Assembly (NCBI GenBank): GCA_030447525.1
Contig: JAUJOR010000013.1
Location: forward strand, 1 to 39,980
Length of the DNA: 39,980 bases
Reading direction: 5' to 3'
Source of the DNA: Chloroflexota bacterium
GTDB taxonomy: Bacteria > Chloroflexota > UBA11872 > UBA12225
Position 1 is the first letter of the stretch. Each line of letters opens with the position of its first letter. This document shows, one piece after another, positions 1 to 8,896 of the stretch. Position numbers and translations under genes: made by a program. The notes below the pieces were generated by a model, which was not told the DNA's origin, did not search any database, and saw nothing but the letters and a program-made list of their open reading frames with translations.

Positions 1-1164
1 GGTGACCCCCGACGGGCGCGGGGCCCGGCGGACGCCCGGCGGGTCCTGGCGCGGCTGGGGGTGGCCGCGGCCGCGGCCGCCGGCCAGGCAGCCGCCGATG
101 ATCTCGCGGCGACGCGGGCCCGGCTGCAGCAAAGGGAGGCGGAGGGTAGCCGGGCCCGCGTCGCGGTGCGGGCCTTGGAGGCACGGGTCGCGGCGCTGGA
201 AGCGGAGCTGGCCTCCCGCGCCGCGGAGGGGCATGGGCTGCGTGCCGCGGCGAGCGAACGATCGGCTGCCGCCGAGAGCGCCCGCCGGGCGGCGCAGCGC
301 GCGCGTGACGTTCTCGCCGCCGGCCAGGGCCGGGCCGCCGTTCTGCAAGAGCGGCGGGCGGCGCTGGACGAACGGGAGCAGGCCCTACAGGAGCAGGCCG
401 CGCGGGAGCTAGGTGATCTCCCCCAGCCAGAGGCTGGAACCGAGCACGCCGATGCCTTGCGCCGGGTCATGGAGGCCGCCGAGTCCCGCCTCCGCGCCCT
501 GGGACCGGTGAATCAGGTGGCCTTGCAGGAGCATGCCGAGGCCGGCGAGCGGCTGGAGTTCCTCAAGGGCCAGCTCGCCGATCTGCACCGGGCAGCGGCC
601 ACGCTGGAGGCCGCCCGCGCCGAGCTGGACGCCGGGCTGCAGGCCGATTTCAGCCGCACCTTCCAGGCCGTGGCCGAGCACTTCCGGCTCTACTTCAACC
701 GTCTCTTCGGCGGTGGCGAGGCCGAGCTGCGCCTAACCGAGCCGGGGAACGTAAGCCAGACGGGAGTGGAGATCATCGCCCGCTTGCCCGGGAAGCGCCG
801 CCAGGAGCTCTCCCTCCTCTCCGGCGGGGAACGCGCCCTGGTGGCCGCTGCCCTCCTGTTTGCCCTTCTGGGCGCCCGTCCCAGTCCATTCTGTATCCTG
901 GACGAGGTAGACGCCGCTCTGGACGAAGCCAACGTGGGGCGCTTCTGCGACGTTCTCGAGGAGCTCTCCGCCCAGACTCAGTTCGTCCTCATCACCCACA
1001 ACCGGGCCACAATGGAGCGGGCCGGCGCGCTCTACGGCGTAACGCTGGGAGAGGACGGCGTCTCGCGCGTCCTCTCGCTACGCCTCTCTGAAGCGGTGCA
1101 GATGGTCGGAAACCGCGCCGGGTCGACGAACGGGTCCGCCCACAGCGTGGGGCGCTCCACCTAG
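1..1164 (+). CDS. smc: Chromosome partition protein SMC, C-terminal part (5' end outside window)
   Basis: The reading frame is open from the first base, so the start lies upstream of the window. SMC is the ATPase that organises and helps segregate the chromosome together with ScpA/ScpB. Residues 1 to about 210 of the visible part are Ala/Arg/Glu/Leu-rich coiled coil, the distal part of the long arm; the hinge is not in view. The C-terminal ABC head follows. It has the signature LSGGERAL (Ser at nt 820-822) and the Walker B stretch FCILDEVDAALDEANV (catalytic Asp and Glu at nt 901-906), then the D-loop and the switch histidine in ITHNRATM. A roughly 25-residue Ser/Gly tail ends the protein. 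The stop is 2 nt before the next gene, a PASTA kinase, which suggests co-transcription. Confidence 0.95.
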   Translation, partial: GDPRRARGPADARRVLARLGVAAAAAAGQAAADDLAATRARLQQREAEGSRARVAVRALEARVAALEAELASRAAEGHGLRAAASERSAAAESARRAAQRARDVLAAGQGRAAVLQERRAALDEREQALQEQAARELGDLPQPEAGTEHADALRRVMEAAESRLRALGPVNQVALQEHAEAGERLEFLKGQLADLHRAAATLEAARAELDAGLQADFSRTFQAVAEHFRLYFNRLFGGGEAELRLTEPGNVSQTGVEIIARLPGKRRQELSLLSGGERALVAAALLFALLGARPSPFCILDEVDAALDEANVGRFCDVLEELSAQTQFVLITHNRATMERAGALYGVTLGEDGVSRVLSLRLSEAVQMVGNRAGSTNGSAHSVGRST

Positions 1165-1166
1165 CC

Positions 1167-3140
1167 ATGACCGGCAGTCCTCCCCTTCAGCCGGCGACGG
1201 CGCCCCTGCAGCCCCCCCCAGTCGTCCTCAACGGTCGCTACGAGCTGGGGCCGCTGATTGCCATGGGAGGCATGGCCCAGGTGTTCCGCGGTCTTGACCG
1301 GCTCCTCGACCGCCCAGTGGCGATCAAGATCCTGCGCCCGCACTACGCCGCCTCCCCGGAGCTACGTGATCGCTTCCGTCGCGAAGCCCGCCTGGCGGCC
1401 TCTCTGACCCACGTCCACCTGGTCAACATCTACGACGTCGGCCAGGACGGCGAGCGCTACTACATGGTGATGGAGCTCCTGCCGGGCCGGACGCTGAAAG
1501 ACCTTGTCGAGGCCGGGCCCCTCCCTTTGCCGGCGGCCGTTTCCTTTGCCCGCCAGGTGGCTCTGGGCATGGCCTATGCCCACCAGCGCGGCCTCATCCA
1601 CCGCGACCTCAAGCCGCAGAACGTCCTGATCACCGAGGATGGACAGGCCAAGGTGGCCGACTTCGGCCTGGCGATGCGCAGCGAGGCGGCGCAGCTGACT
1701 CAACCGGGCACGGTGTGGGGCACGGTGCAGTACCTTTCGCCGGAACAGGCGCAGGGCGGGGTGGCCGGCCCGCGCAGCGACATCTACGCCCTGGGGGCCA
1801 TGTTCTACGAGCTGCTCACCGGCCGCCCGCCCTACGAGGCGGACACCCCGGCGGCGATCATGATGAAGCACGTCTACGACCCGCCGCCATCGCCGCGGGC
1901 GGTGAACCCTACCCTCCCGGCGGCCGTCGACCGCCTGCTCCAGCAGGCCCTGGCCAAGGACCCGGCGGAGCGATTCCCGTCTATGGAGGCCCTGGCCGCT
2001 GCGCTCGCCGACCTCCTGACGTCGGCGGACGCCCGCACGATGGTCTGGCCGTCCATCCCGGGGCAGGCTGGCGCCGCGCTCACGCAGGACCGGCGCGCCG
2101 GGGACGGCCTGCGTCCTCCGGTGGCGTCGCCACCGGGCCGAGTCGGGCCGGCCGAAGCGACACGATACACCCGCCCGGCCGCCCCACCGCCGTCACCGGC
2201 GGCGCCGGCCCGGCGCTCGCGGCTGCCCCTCGCCGTCGCCGGCACGGTGCTGGCCTTTTTCGCCCTCATGGCCGTCGGCGCCGCCCTGGCCGGGCAGGCC
2301 ACGGGCATCGGAATACTCCCGGTCCGGGCGACCGCTACGGCGCGCCTTTCCCCCACACCCGTGCCGAGCCCGACGCCGACGCCCATACCAACGGTCGTCG
2401 TCCCCGACGTGGTCAACCAGCCCCAGGGCCGGGCCCGGGAGCGCCTGAGGGCCATGGGGCTGGACGTGGAGGTGGCCGAAGAGTTTAGCCGTGAGGTGCG
2501 CGCCGACAACGTCATCTCCCAGGAGCCGGGGGCGAACACCACCCTGGAGCAGGGCAAGAAGGTCAAGCTCACAGTGAGCAAGGGCCCCCTGCGCGGCCCG
2601 GTTCCCCGCGTCATCGGCAAGACCAACGGGGCAGCCGTCGAGCAGCTGGTAGGCGCCGGCTTTGTCGCCAAGACCGCGGAAGAGTTCCATGACCAGGTGG
2701 CCGCCGGGGTCGTCTTCGGCCAGGACCCACCGCCGGAGCGCCCGGCAGACCTTGGCAGCGAGGTGACTATCCGAGTCAGCAAGGGGAAGGAGCAGGTAGC
2801 CATCCCGGTAGTCCGGGGCAAGACTGAGGCGGAGGCGCGTCAAGCCCTGCAAGACGCCGGCTTCCAGGTGACGGTGAGCTATGACGCGAACAGCGGCGTG
2901 GCGCCTGAGCAGGTCTTTGCCGTCGATCCGCCTGAAGGCTGGCGCGAAGTCAAGGGCTCACCCGTACAAATCCGCGTCCGCCGCGACCCCTCACCGACGG
3001 CGATCCCAGCGACGGCCACTGCCCGCCCGACGCAGGGACCAAACGGCACGCCGACGGCGGCGACGACGCCCGGCAGGGGCCCCACACCGCGCCCGAACGG
3101 GACGCCTCGTCCGGGGGCCGTACCTACGGCCAGGAGCTGA
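1167..3140 (+). CDS. Membrane Ser/Thr protein kinase with three PASTA repeats (PknB/StkP type)
   Basis: A 657-residue eukaryotic-type kinase. The kinase domain spans about residues 24-285. It has a glycine-rich loop of somewhat reduced form ([10 protein letters not shown]), ATP lysine 54 (VAIK), the catalytic HRDLKPQN at 145-152, DFG at 165-167 and the activation/P+1 region [11 protein letters not shown] Pro-rich linker leads to one transmembrane helix (about 353-376). A Thr/Pro stalk follows, then three extracellular PASTA repeats (about 410-475, 478-543, 545-608) and a Thr/Pro-rich tail. PASTA kinases sense muropeptides or lipid II and regulate peptidoglycan synthesis and division in monoderm bacteria. 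ATG start 2 nt after smc. The 3' end converges with the S41 peptidase gene. No cognate PP2C phosphatase is in the window. Confidence 0.95.
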   Translation: MTGSPPLQPATAPLQPPPVVLNGRYELGPLIAMGGMAQVFRGLDRLLDRPVAIKILRPHYAASPELRDRFRREARLAASLTHVHLVNIYDVGQDGERYYMVMELLPGRTLKDLVEAGPLPLPAAVSFARQVALGMAYAHQRGLIHRDLKPQNVLITEDGQAKVADFGLAMRSEAAQLTQPGTVWGTVQYLSPEQAQGGVAGPRSDIYALGAMFYELLTGRPPYEADTPAAIMMKHVYDPPPSPRAVNPTLPAAVDRLLQQALAKDPAERFPSMEALAAALADLLTSADARTMVWPSIPGQAGAALTQDRRAGDGLRPPVASPPGRVGPAEATRYTRPAAPPPSPAAPARRSRLPLAVAGTVLAFFALMAVGAALAGQATGIGILPVRATATARLSPTPVPSPTPTPIPTVVVPDVVNQPQGRARERLRAMGLDVEVAEEFSREVRADNVISQEPGANTTLEQGKKVKLTVSKGPLRGPVPRVIGKTNGAAVEQLVGAGFVAKTAEEFHDQVAAGVVFGQDPPPERPADLGSEVTIRVSKGKEQVAIPVVRGKTEAEARQALQDAGFQVTVSYDANSGVAPEQVFAVDPPEGWREVKGSPVQIRVRRDPSPTAIPATATARPTQGPNGTPTAATTPGRGPTPRPNGTPRPGAVPTARS

Positions 3141-3204
3141 AGGGGCGAAGCCGCCGGGGCGAAGAGCCCAAGAGCCCAGGAGCCGCGGGCGTGCTGGCCC
3201 CGTC

Positions 3205-4656
3205 TCAGGGGCCCCCAGCCGCCCCGGACGGGATCTCCTGGACGGGGGCCGGCAGGGTACCGGGGGATGCCGGCGGCCCCTTGAACAGCTCTAACGCCCG
3301 CTCCAGGGCCACGTCGCGCCTGGCTCGCTCGTCGTCCGCCGTGGGCTTCGCCTGCAGGCTGGGCGTCAGGCCCTGGCCCTCGATCATCTTGCCACTGGGC
3401 GTGAGCCAGGTGCCCGTGGTGACGCGTACCGAAGAGCCGTCGGAAAGGTCGCGCTGCAGCTGCACCGTCCCCTTGCCGAACGTCGTCTCGCCGATGAGCA
3501 CGCCACGCTCGTGGTCGCGAATTGCGCCGGCCACGATTTCGGCCCCGCTGGCCGTGCCGCGATTGACCAGCACGGCTAGGGTCAGGTCGGTCGCCAGGCC
3601 CCCCGGGCGGGCGATTGTCGGACGCCGCTCCCCGTCTCGCTCCTCGAAGACGATCACTTTGCCGTCCCTGACGAACTGCCCAGCCACTTCCACCGCGCTG
3701 CTGAGGTAGCCTCCGGGATTGTCGCGCAGGTCCAGGATCAGGCCCCGCACGCGCCGGGCGCGCATCTCTCGCAGGGCCCGGGTGAGCTGCGGCACCGTCT
3801 GACTGCCGAAGACCCGGATGCGCACGTAGCCGATACCATCGGCCACCAACCGGGAGCTGACCACTTCGAGCTCAATACGCGCCCGGGTGATCTCCAGCTC
3901 CATCGGCTGGGCCTCGGGATCGTCCGCGCGGAGTACGGTCAAGCGCACCTTGGTACCGGCCGGTCCACGCATCAGAGCCACGGCCTCGGCCAGGCTGAGG
4001 GGGCCGATCTCTTTCCCGTCTACCTTGAGGATCACGTCACCCGAGCGCAGGCCCGCCCGAGCGGCCGGTCCGTCCTCCACCGGGGCGACGATGGTGTGCC
4101 GGCGCTCCCTGATCTCTACGCTGGCGCCGATCCCTTCCAGCACCCCGTCCAGACTGGCCTTCTCCACGCGGTTGGCCGCCGGATCCAGGTAGGCCGCCTG
4201 CTGATCGTTGAGCGAGCCCAAGAGGCCCTTGATGGCCCCGCGGACGAGGCCGGCGCGGTCGACGGGTTGGCGGTAGTACTCCTTCTCGGCGAGGTTCCAG
4301 GCCTCCCAGAACGGATCGATCTGCCGGCCTAGGTCGGGTGGGGGCCGGGAGTCCAGGGCACCGGACCTGCCTGGGTTGGCCCCCGGCGCTCCAACGCCGG
4401 TGTGGCTCGACGCCGGGGCTTCAGCCGATCCCCCGCCCGGTGTGGCCACGCCCCCGAGCGGCTCGCCGCGCCACGACCCCACCGGCGGCCATCGTAGGGG
4501 CAGCGATTCCCGCCGTGCCACCAGGAATCCGGAGACGAAGGCGAGAGACATCAGAACGACGACCGCCGCCGTCGTCGCGGCCGTCGACGCCGTCCCCCAT
4601 CGTTGCCCTACGGCCGGTACCTTCACGTCTCCCGTCGGCCGTCCCCTGCTGCGCAC
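3205..4656 (-). CDS. S41-family C-terminal processing peptidase (CtpA/CtpB-like)
   Basis: A 483-residue secreted or membrane-anchored serine protease. An N-terminal transmembrane/signal anchor (about 25-46) is followed by a Gly/Pro-rich linker, a PDZ domain (about 165-245) and the S41 catalytic domain. The domain contains LILDLRDNPGG (306-316), the nucleophile region GTASGAE (Ser370) and the general base region FGKGTVQ (Lys395), so the Ser/Lys dyad is intact. The start is GTG; no better internal start is apparent. In Firmicutes such peptidases sit next to ftsEX and an M23 peptidase and cleave envelope substrates. Here the same set is present, but a 624-bp island with a small opposite-strand gene and repeats separates this gene from the M23 gene. 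Confidence 0.92.
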   Translation of the reverse strand: MRSRGRPTGDVKVPAVGQRWGTASTAATTAAVVVLMSLAFVSGFLVARRESLPLRWPPVGSWRGEPLGGVATPGGGSAEAPASSHTGVGAPGANPGRSGALDSRPPPDLGRQIDPFWEAWNLAEKEYYRQPVDRAGLVRGAIKGLLGSLNDQQAAYLDPAANRVEKASLDGVLEGIGASVEIRERRHTIVAPVEDGPAARAGLRSGDVILKVDGKEIGPLSLAEAVALMRGPAGTKVRLTVLRADDPEAQPMELEITRARIELEVVSSRLVADGIGYVRIRVFGSQTVPQLTRALREMRARRVRGLILDLRDNPGGYLSSAVEVAGQFVRDGKVIVFEERDGERRPTIARPGGLATDLTLAVLVNRGTASGAEIVAGAIRDHERGVLIGETTFGKGTVQLQRDLSDGSSVRVTTGTWLTPSGKMIEGQGLTPSLQAKPTADDERARRDVALERALELFKGPPASPGTLPAPVQEIPSGAAGGP

Positions 4657-4717
4657 CGTAACACAGGGGTTAAGGACGCCGCCAAAGCCCTATCTTTCGT
4701 GCCGGGGTGGCGTTTAG

Positions 4718-4733
4718 GTCAGTGGAAACTGAC
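4718..4733. repeat. Perfect inverted repeat GTCAGT-GGAA-ACTGAC
   Basis: Two perfect 6-bp arms around a 4-base centre lie in the 79-bp space between the divergent S41 peptidase and zinc-ribbon genes, ending 2 bp before the ATG of the latter. It could be an operator dyad or a small hairpin in the leader. No T-tract follows, so a terminator is unlikely. Confidence 0.4.
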
Positions 4734-4735
4734 CG

Positions 4736-4921
4736 ATGAACGAAAGAGCACCGCTTGAATCGCGGCCCACCGCCTGCGTGCGCTGCAGTGCCCCGCTCCC
4801 CCGCCTCAGCCGGCGCAAGGAGGCCCTGTGCCGTGTTTGCGCCACCCAGGCCGCCCAGAGCTTCCTACGGGATGCCCTGACCAACCGGCGGCGCCGCCCG
4901 CCCGTCCTGGAAGGAAGATGA
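4736..4921 (+). CDS. Small zinc-ribbon-like protein (61 aa)
   Basis: A 61-residue basic protein with two CxxC knuckles (CVRC and CRVC, about 16 residues between them), the spacing expected of a treble-clef or zinc-ribbon site. A basic tail (LTNRRRRPPVLEGR) follows. I do not recognise the family. It is transcribed divergently from the S41 peptidase gene and sits inside what would otherwise be a continuous minus-strand envelope operon. The longer opposite-strand frame here reads as repeat-derived translation and is not a gene. The start is the first ATG; the Shine-Dalgarno sequence is weak. The paired cysteines are the main reason to believe it. Confidence 0.5.
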   Translation: MNERAPLESRPTACVRCSAPLPRLSRRKEALCRVCATQAAQSFLRDALTNRRRRPPVLEGR

Positions 4922-4949
4922 TCTAACCTGCACTCTTCGTATACCGCGC

Positions 4950-5044
4950 GTCGGTGCGCCTCTCCCCATGGGTGGGGCCGCGCGGCGCGCGGATGAGGGG
5001 GTGCCGTCCGACCCTCGCCCCAGCCCGCTCCCAGCGGGAGCGGG
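4950..5044. repeat. Dispersed REP-like GC-rich repeat with terminal hairpin
   Basis: The segment contains a Gly/Leu/Pro-coding type of sequence that on the minus strand would read LPLPLGAGWGEG, a translation I associate with widely dispersed intergenic repeats in GC-rich genomes. At 5024-5044 it ends in a perfect 9-bp hairpin (CCCGCTCCC, loop AGC). No T-run follows. It may act as a bidirectional barrier downstream of the zinc-ribbon gene. Assignment as a repeat family is from memory of such elements, not from a second copy in this window. Confidence 0.4.
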
Positions 5045-5047
5045 AGT

Positions 5048-5198
5048 CTAGCCTGCATTATTCACGGGTCCGGTAGTGGCCAGATCACACGGGCCCCGGC
5101 GGTTGCACGCATCACCAGGAGGCAAACAGCCGCCATTTGGGGGCTTCCCAGGGGCATTTGCTCTCATCCTGTTTCCGTGTATGAATAATCCAGGCTAG
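5048..5198. mobile_element. 143-bp MITE-like element with 13-bp terminal inverted repeats and CTAG flanks
   Basis: The ends are CCTGCATTATTCA at 5052-5064 and TGAATAATCCAGG at 5182-5194, which are inverted repeats of each other with one mismatch in 13. Each end is flanked by CTAG (5048-5051 and 5195-5198), as expected for a 4-bp target duplication, although CTAG is itself palindromic. The interior has no ORF of note. A degraded relative of the end sequence (CCTGCACTCTTCGTAT) starts at 4927, so there may have been nested or repeated insertion. The CC-starting ends and the short target duplication resemble IS1380-type elements; this family call is tentative. Confidence 0.55.
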
Positions 5199-5280
5199 CG
5201 GTGCCGTGGATCAAGAATCCCGGGCCGGCCGCGAGGGGGGCGCGCCGGCAGGGGTGCCCGGCGGAGCTACTTCGACAGGG

Positions 5281-6852
5281 CTACTTCGGCAGGTACAAGC
5301 GCGGGTTCTTCGGCTCTCCGGAGGCCAGGATCTCGAAGTGCAGGTGCGGTCCGGTGGTGATCCCGGTCATGCCGATGTAGCCGATCAGCTGACCCCGTTG
5401 CACCCGATCCCCGGCCTTGACCGCCGGCTTGTAGCGTTCGTCGTCCAGGTGGGCGTACAAGGTGGCAAAGCCCCGGCTGTGGGCAACGCTGACGCGCATC
5501 CCATAGGACTGCGATCGCTGACCGGCCACGGCCAGGCCACTTTCCATGACGATGCCGTCGGCCGCCGCTCGGATAGGGGTGTACAGCGTCTGGGCCAGGT
5601 CAATCCCGGTGTGGAACACCTGGCCTGGGCTGCGCTCGCCGAACTCCGTGGTGATCACCGGGTTGGTCACGGGCCAGAGGAAGCCCTCCGCTGATGGGGC
5701 CAGGGGGCCGGTCAGCACTGAGCCGGAGACGGCCACGGGGGTGGATCGGGGCGTGGCTACGATGGTCGCGGGCGTGGCGACGGCGATCGGACGCGAGGGG
5801 ACGGCGGTGGCCAAGCGTGGCAGTGGGGTCGCCGTGCCCGGGGCCCGCGCGGCCACCTGGGCGCGGGCCGTGGCTGTGGCCGCCCCCTGGGCGGCTTGCA
5901 CCGCTTGGGCCGTGGCCTGCGCTCGGGCCGTGGCCGTCGCCGCCTGAGCCGCTTGCGCCGCCTGGGCCGCCTGCGCCACTTGGACGCGGCGCGCCTCTTC
6001 CTGCCGGCGTGTCTCTTCCTGCCGGCGTGTCTCTTCCTGCCGGCGCCGTTCCATCTCCTCCAGCTCGCGCTGGTACTGCCCTTGGAGGGCAGCGATGGTG
6101 GCCTGCTCCGCCCTGGCCTGCTCGTCGAACTGGGTCAGCGCCACCTCGGCCTGCCCCTGGTTCTGCTGCGCCTGCTGCAGCACGGCGGCCTGCTCAGCGC
6201 GGCGCAGTGCCAGGGTCTCCCGTTGCTGGTCGATCTCATCCCGCAGGGACACGGCCTCTGAGCGCTTGCGCTCCAGGGCCCCGCGCGTCTGGACGAGGTC
6301 GGCCTGCTCGGCGCGGAGCTGGGTCAGGAGGAGGTTGTCCACACGGGTGACCGCCTGCATGGTGGACACCCGTCTCAAGGCGTCACTGAAGTCACGCGCC
6401 CCCAGGAGCTGCTCCAGCGGCGAGGTGCGGGTGAACTTGTACAACGCCCGCAGGCGCGTCGTGTACACCCCGGAGCGGGCGTCGACCGCGTCTTGCTTTT
6501 CGGCGAGCTCCAGCTCCAGGGCCTGAAGCTCATCCTCCACCCCCAACAGCTCGGCTTCCGCCTGGCGCAGCCGGCTGATCGTGGCGAAGAGGGCCTCCTC
6601 GACTCGCCCCAGCTCCACGGCAAACCCCTGCGTCTGCCCGCGCAGGCGCTCCACGACAGACTGCTGCGACTTGCGCCGGCTGACCAGGTCCTGAAGCTGC
6701 TTTTGCGCTTGGGTAATGCGGGATTGCAGACCGGTGCCGGGCTCAGGACGGACGGCGCTGGCGCGGATCGGGGTGGTCGGCCAGCCGGGCGCCAGGAGGA
6801 GGACAAGGGCCAGGAGGGCGCTGGCCGATGGCCGCATACGCTCCGGACGCAT
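5281..6852 (-). CDS. Secreted coiled-coil M23 (LytM) peptidase, EnvC-like partner of FtsEX
   Basis: A 523-residue predicted murein endopeptidase or hydrolase activator. A signal peptide comes first (hydrophobic stretch ALLALVLLLAPGW). A long coiled coil follows (about 40-290), with an imperfect RRQEET repeat. Then come an Ala/Gln-rich low-complexity stretch, a Thr/Pro linker and a C-terminal M23 domain. The zinc-site residues are present: His414 and Asp418 (HTGID), His468 (YAHLDD) and His503/His505 (HLHFE), so the domain looks catalytically competent, unlike degenerate EnvC. The layout is that of EnvC/PcsB-type FtsX-activated hydrolases, and the ftsE-ftsX genes lie immediately upstream. ATG at 6852; a second ATG at 6837 is an alternative. 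Confidence 0.92.
   Translation of the reverse strand: MRPERMRPSASALLALVLLLAPGWPTTPIRASAVRPEPGTGLQSRITQAQKQLQDLVSRRKSQQSVVERLRGQTQGFAVELGRVEEALFATISRLRQAEAELLGVEDELQALELELAEKQDAVDARSGVYTTRLRALYKFTRTSPLEQLLGARDFSDALRRVSTMQAVTRVDNLLLTQLRAEQADLVQTRGALERKRSEAVSLRDEIDQQRETLALRRAEQAAVLQQAQQNQGQAEVALTQFDEQARAEQATIAALQGQYQRELEEMERRRQEETRRQEETRRQEEARRVQVAQAAQAAQAAQAATATARAQATAQAVQAAQGAATATARAQVAARAPGTATPLPRLATAVPSRPIAVATPATIVATPRSTPVAVSGSVLTGPLAPSAEGFLWPVTNPVITTEFGERSPGQVFHTGIDLAQTLYTPIRAAADGIVMESGLAVAGQRSQSYGMRVSVAHSRGFATLYAHLDDERYKPAVKAGDRVQRGQLIGYIGMTGITTGPHLHFEILASGEPKNPRLYLPK
5995..6048. repeat. 18-bp tandem repeat (3 units) inside the M23 gene
   Basis: Two identical 18-bp units and a third differing at its end encode RRQEET, RRQEET and RRQEEA-like hexapeptides at the end of the coiled coil. 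Such in-frame repeats can change copy number and alter the length of the rod. Confidence 0.7.
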
Positions 6853-6882
6853 CAGGCGGCGCGCCTCATCCAGCCGTCCGCC

Positions 6883-7749
6883 TCATCCGGCCCGCCGGTC
6901 GGGCGTTTCCCGTACCAGGGCCGGCATCGCCGGCAGCACGGGGTACAGCCCGCTGTCATCGCCCAGACGCCCGGTGCTGCGGCCCAGAACAGAGGGTCCC
7001 GTGGCCGGCAGCACGGGGTACAGCGTACTGGAGGCTTCTTGCCCCGGGCGCGGTGCAGGGGGTGTAACCGGGGTGAAGCGGCCGTAGCGCTGGTCGCGTA
7101 CGATGCGCCCTTCGGCCAGCTCTACCACCCGGCGCTTGGTGCGGTCCACCACGTCTCGGTCATGCGTCGCCACCAGCACAGTCACGCCCCGGCGGTTGAT
7201 CTCCCCCAGGAGCTGGATGATCTCCCACGAGGCATCCGGTGGGAGGTTGGCCGTGGGCTCGTCGGCGATCAGCAGCTGGGGCGACCGTACGATGGCCCGG
7301 GCAATAGCGGCGCGCTGCTGCTCTCCCCCGCTGATCTGCCCTGGGAAGCGGCGGGCGTGCCCTTCCAGGCCGACCAGCGCCAGCGCCTCCCACACCAGGT
7401 CTTTGGTCTTGCCGCGCCGTGGCAGGCCTGAGACCTGCAGGCTAAAGGCGACGTTCTCGAACACCGTCTTCTCTGGGAAGAGGCGGATATCCTGGAAGAC
7501 GATCCCCAGCTGCTGGCGGTATTGGGGGACGCGGGGCTCGGGGAGGAGTCGCAGGTCGTGGCCGGCGACGATGACGATCCCGGCCGTGGCGACGTCCGCC
7601 CGGATCAGCAGTTTGAGCAGCGTGCTCTTACCCGCCCCGTTCGCCCCCACCAGGAACACGAAGTCCTCACGAGGCACGGTGAGCGAGACACCGGCAAGGG
7701 CCTCCTTGCCGGTGGCGTAGGTCTTGACCACGTTGCGTAGCACGATCAT
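6883..7749 (-). CDS. FtsE-like ABC ATPase, second copy, with C-terminal extension
   Basis: A 288-residue ABC ATPase. The core (1 to about 220) has Walker A GANGAGKS (35-42), Q-loop VFQD, signature SGGEQQ (140-145), Walker B LLIADEP with Asp163/Glu164, and the switch histidine in ATHDRD. It is very like the FtsE encoded at 8897-9574. A 68-residue Pro-rich extension carries two copies of LYPVLPA, encoded by a 21-bp direct repeat (6929-6949 and 7004-7024). It lies 21 nt after ftsX and 30 nt before the M23 gene. It probably pairs with the same FtsX, as a homodimer or as a heterodimer with the first FtsE. The signature of the family, TGNLDP, is here TANLPP. Confidence 0.9.
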   Translation of the reverse strand: MIVLRNVVKTYATGKEALAGVSLTVPREDFVFLVGANGAGKSTLLKLLIRADVATAGIVIVAGHDLRLLPEPRVPQYRQQLGIVFQDIRLFPEKTVFENVAFSLQVSGLPRRGKTKDLVWEALALVGLEGHARRFPGQISGGEQQRAAIARAIVRSPQLLIADEPTANLPPDASWEIIQLLGEINRRGVTVLVATHDRDVVDRTKRRVVELAEGRIVRDQRYGRFTPVTPPAPRPGQEASSTLYPVLPATGPSVLGRSTGRLGDDSGLYPVLPAMPALVRETPDRRAG

Positions 7750-7770
7750 CGCCCGGGCCTCATCAGGGGA

Positions 7771-8769
7771 TTAGACGTCCAGGAAGCGGCGCACCGAGAG
7801 GTAGCTGCCGGCCGCCCCTACCGTCACCCCCACGATGACCGTGAGCCCGCCCAGTTTCAACGGAAGCGTGGGATCGAGGTTCACCGGGAGGAACTGCACC
7901 AGGGACAGGAACTGCATTTCTAGGGGACGATAGGCAACGCCGAGCAGGGCAATGGCAATCAGGGCGCCGATCAGCCCGTAGAGCACGCCCTCCAGGACAA
8001 ACGGCCAGCGGATAAACCAGTCCGTCGCCCCCACCAGCTTCATGATCTCGATCTCCTGGCGCCGGGCGTAGACGGCCACTCGGATGGTGTTCATGATCAC
8101 GAACAAGGTCACGCCCACCAGCGCCAGCACCATCAGCGCCCCGGCGACGCGGGAAAAGCGGGTGATCCTGACCAGGTTATCGACCACATCCTGCTGCAGG
8201 GGGATCTCCTCTACCAGGGGGTCGGCGCGCAGGGCGTCCCGCAAGCGGATCATCTGCCCCGGATCGCGCAGTCGCACCTCGATGCTCGCCGGCAACGGAT
8301 TCCCCTGCACCATCTCCAGCAGCTCGGCGCGATCCGCCAGCTGTGTCTTGAGCCGGGACATGGCCTGCTCCTTGGAGAGATAGCTCACCTCCAGCACGTT
8401 GGCATCCGCGCGCAGACGTTCGGCGAAGCGCCCGGCGTCCGGCTCGTCCACCTCATCTTTCAGATAGACGATCATGTTCACCTTCTGGTCGAGCGCCGTC
8501 AGCGCCGTATTGAGGTGCGTCACGACGATGGCGAAGCCGTTGAGCATCAACATCATGACCAGGGCAGAGAAGACGGCCGCCAGGCTCATCGTCCGGTGCC
8601 GCCAGAAGTTGACGGCAGCCGAGGTGACGGCGTAGCGAGCCACCTCGACCGTCCGTAGGACGGCCTGTAGCTCCCGCTGCAGCCCGGCCCTCCAGCCGGC
8701 CGCTACCCCTGTGTCGCTCCCTACCCGGCGTCCCCACTGTCCATGCCCGGCCTGCACGTGCTGGCGCAT
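7771..8769 (-). CDS. ftsX: Cell-division protein FtsX
   Basis: A 332-residue FtsX/permease-type membrane protein. TM1 lies at about 61-84. A large extracellular domain (about 90-205) carries the typical YLKDEVDE and YLSKEQAM segments. Three further TM helices follow around 210-235, 255-280 and 300-325. The motif ARRQEIEIMKLVGA in the loop after TM2 is the FtsX coupling segment that contacts FtsE. FtsEX transmits ATP hydrolysis to an extracellular murein hydrolase, here presumably the M23 protein two genes downstream. The ATG used gives about 45 residues before the conserved start, so a later start is possible. Confidence 0.92.
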   Translation of the reverse strand: MRQHVQAGHGQWGRRVGSDTGVAAGWRAGLQRELQAVLRTVEVARYAVTSAAVNFWRHRTMSLAAVFSALVMMLMLNGFAIVVTHLNTALTALDQKVNMIVYLKDEVDEPDAGRFAERLRADANVLEVSYLSKEQAMSRLKTQLADRAELLEMVQGNPLPASIEVRLRDPGQMIRLRDALRADPLVEEIPLQQDVVDNLVRITRFSRVAGALMVLALVGVTLFVIMNTIRVAVYARRQEIEIMKLVGATDWFIRWPFVLEGVLYGLIGALIAIALLGVAYRPLEMQFLSLVQFLPVNLDPTLPLKLGGLTVIVGVTVGAAGSYLSVRRFLDV

Positions 8770-8896
8770 GACTCAGCTGCAGCGGGCGCCGTGGCGCCGG
8801 TGGGAGGAATGTCTTCGTCTATCCATTCGTCTCGTCGATCGGCCTCTCGGTGATCTGCTCGACCGGTGCCGCACCCGCCTGGGCCAGGCGGAGGTG

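Noticed and set aside
4714..5058. 114-residue minus-strand frame opposite the zinc-ribbon gene
   Set aside because: Its translation (LPLPLGAGWGEG...) is that of an intergenic repeat, and it has no protein features.
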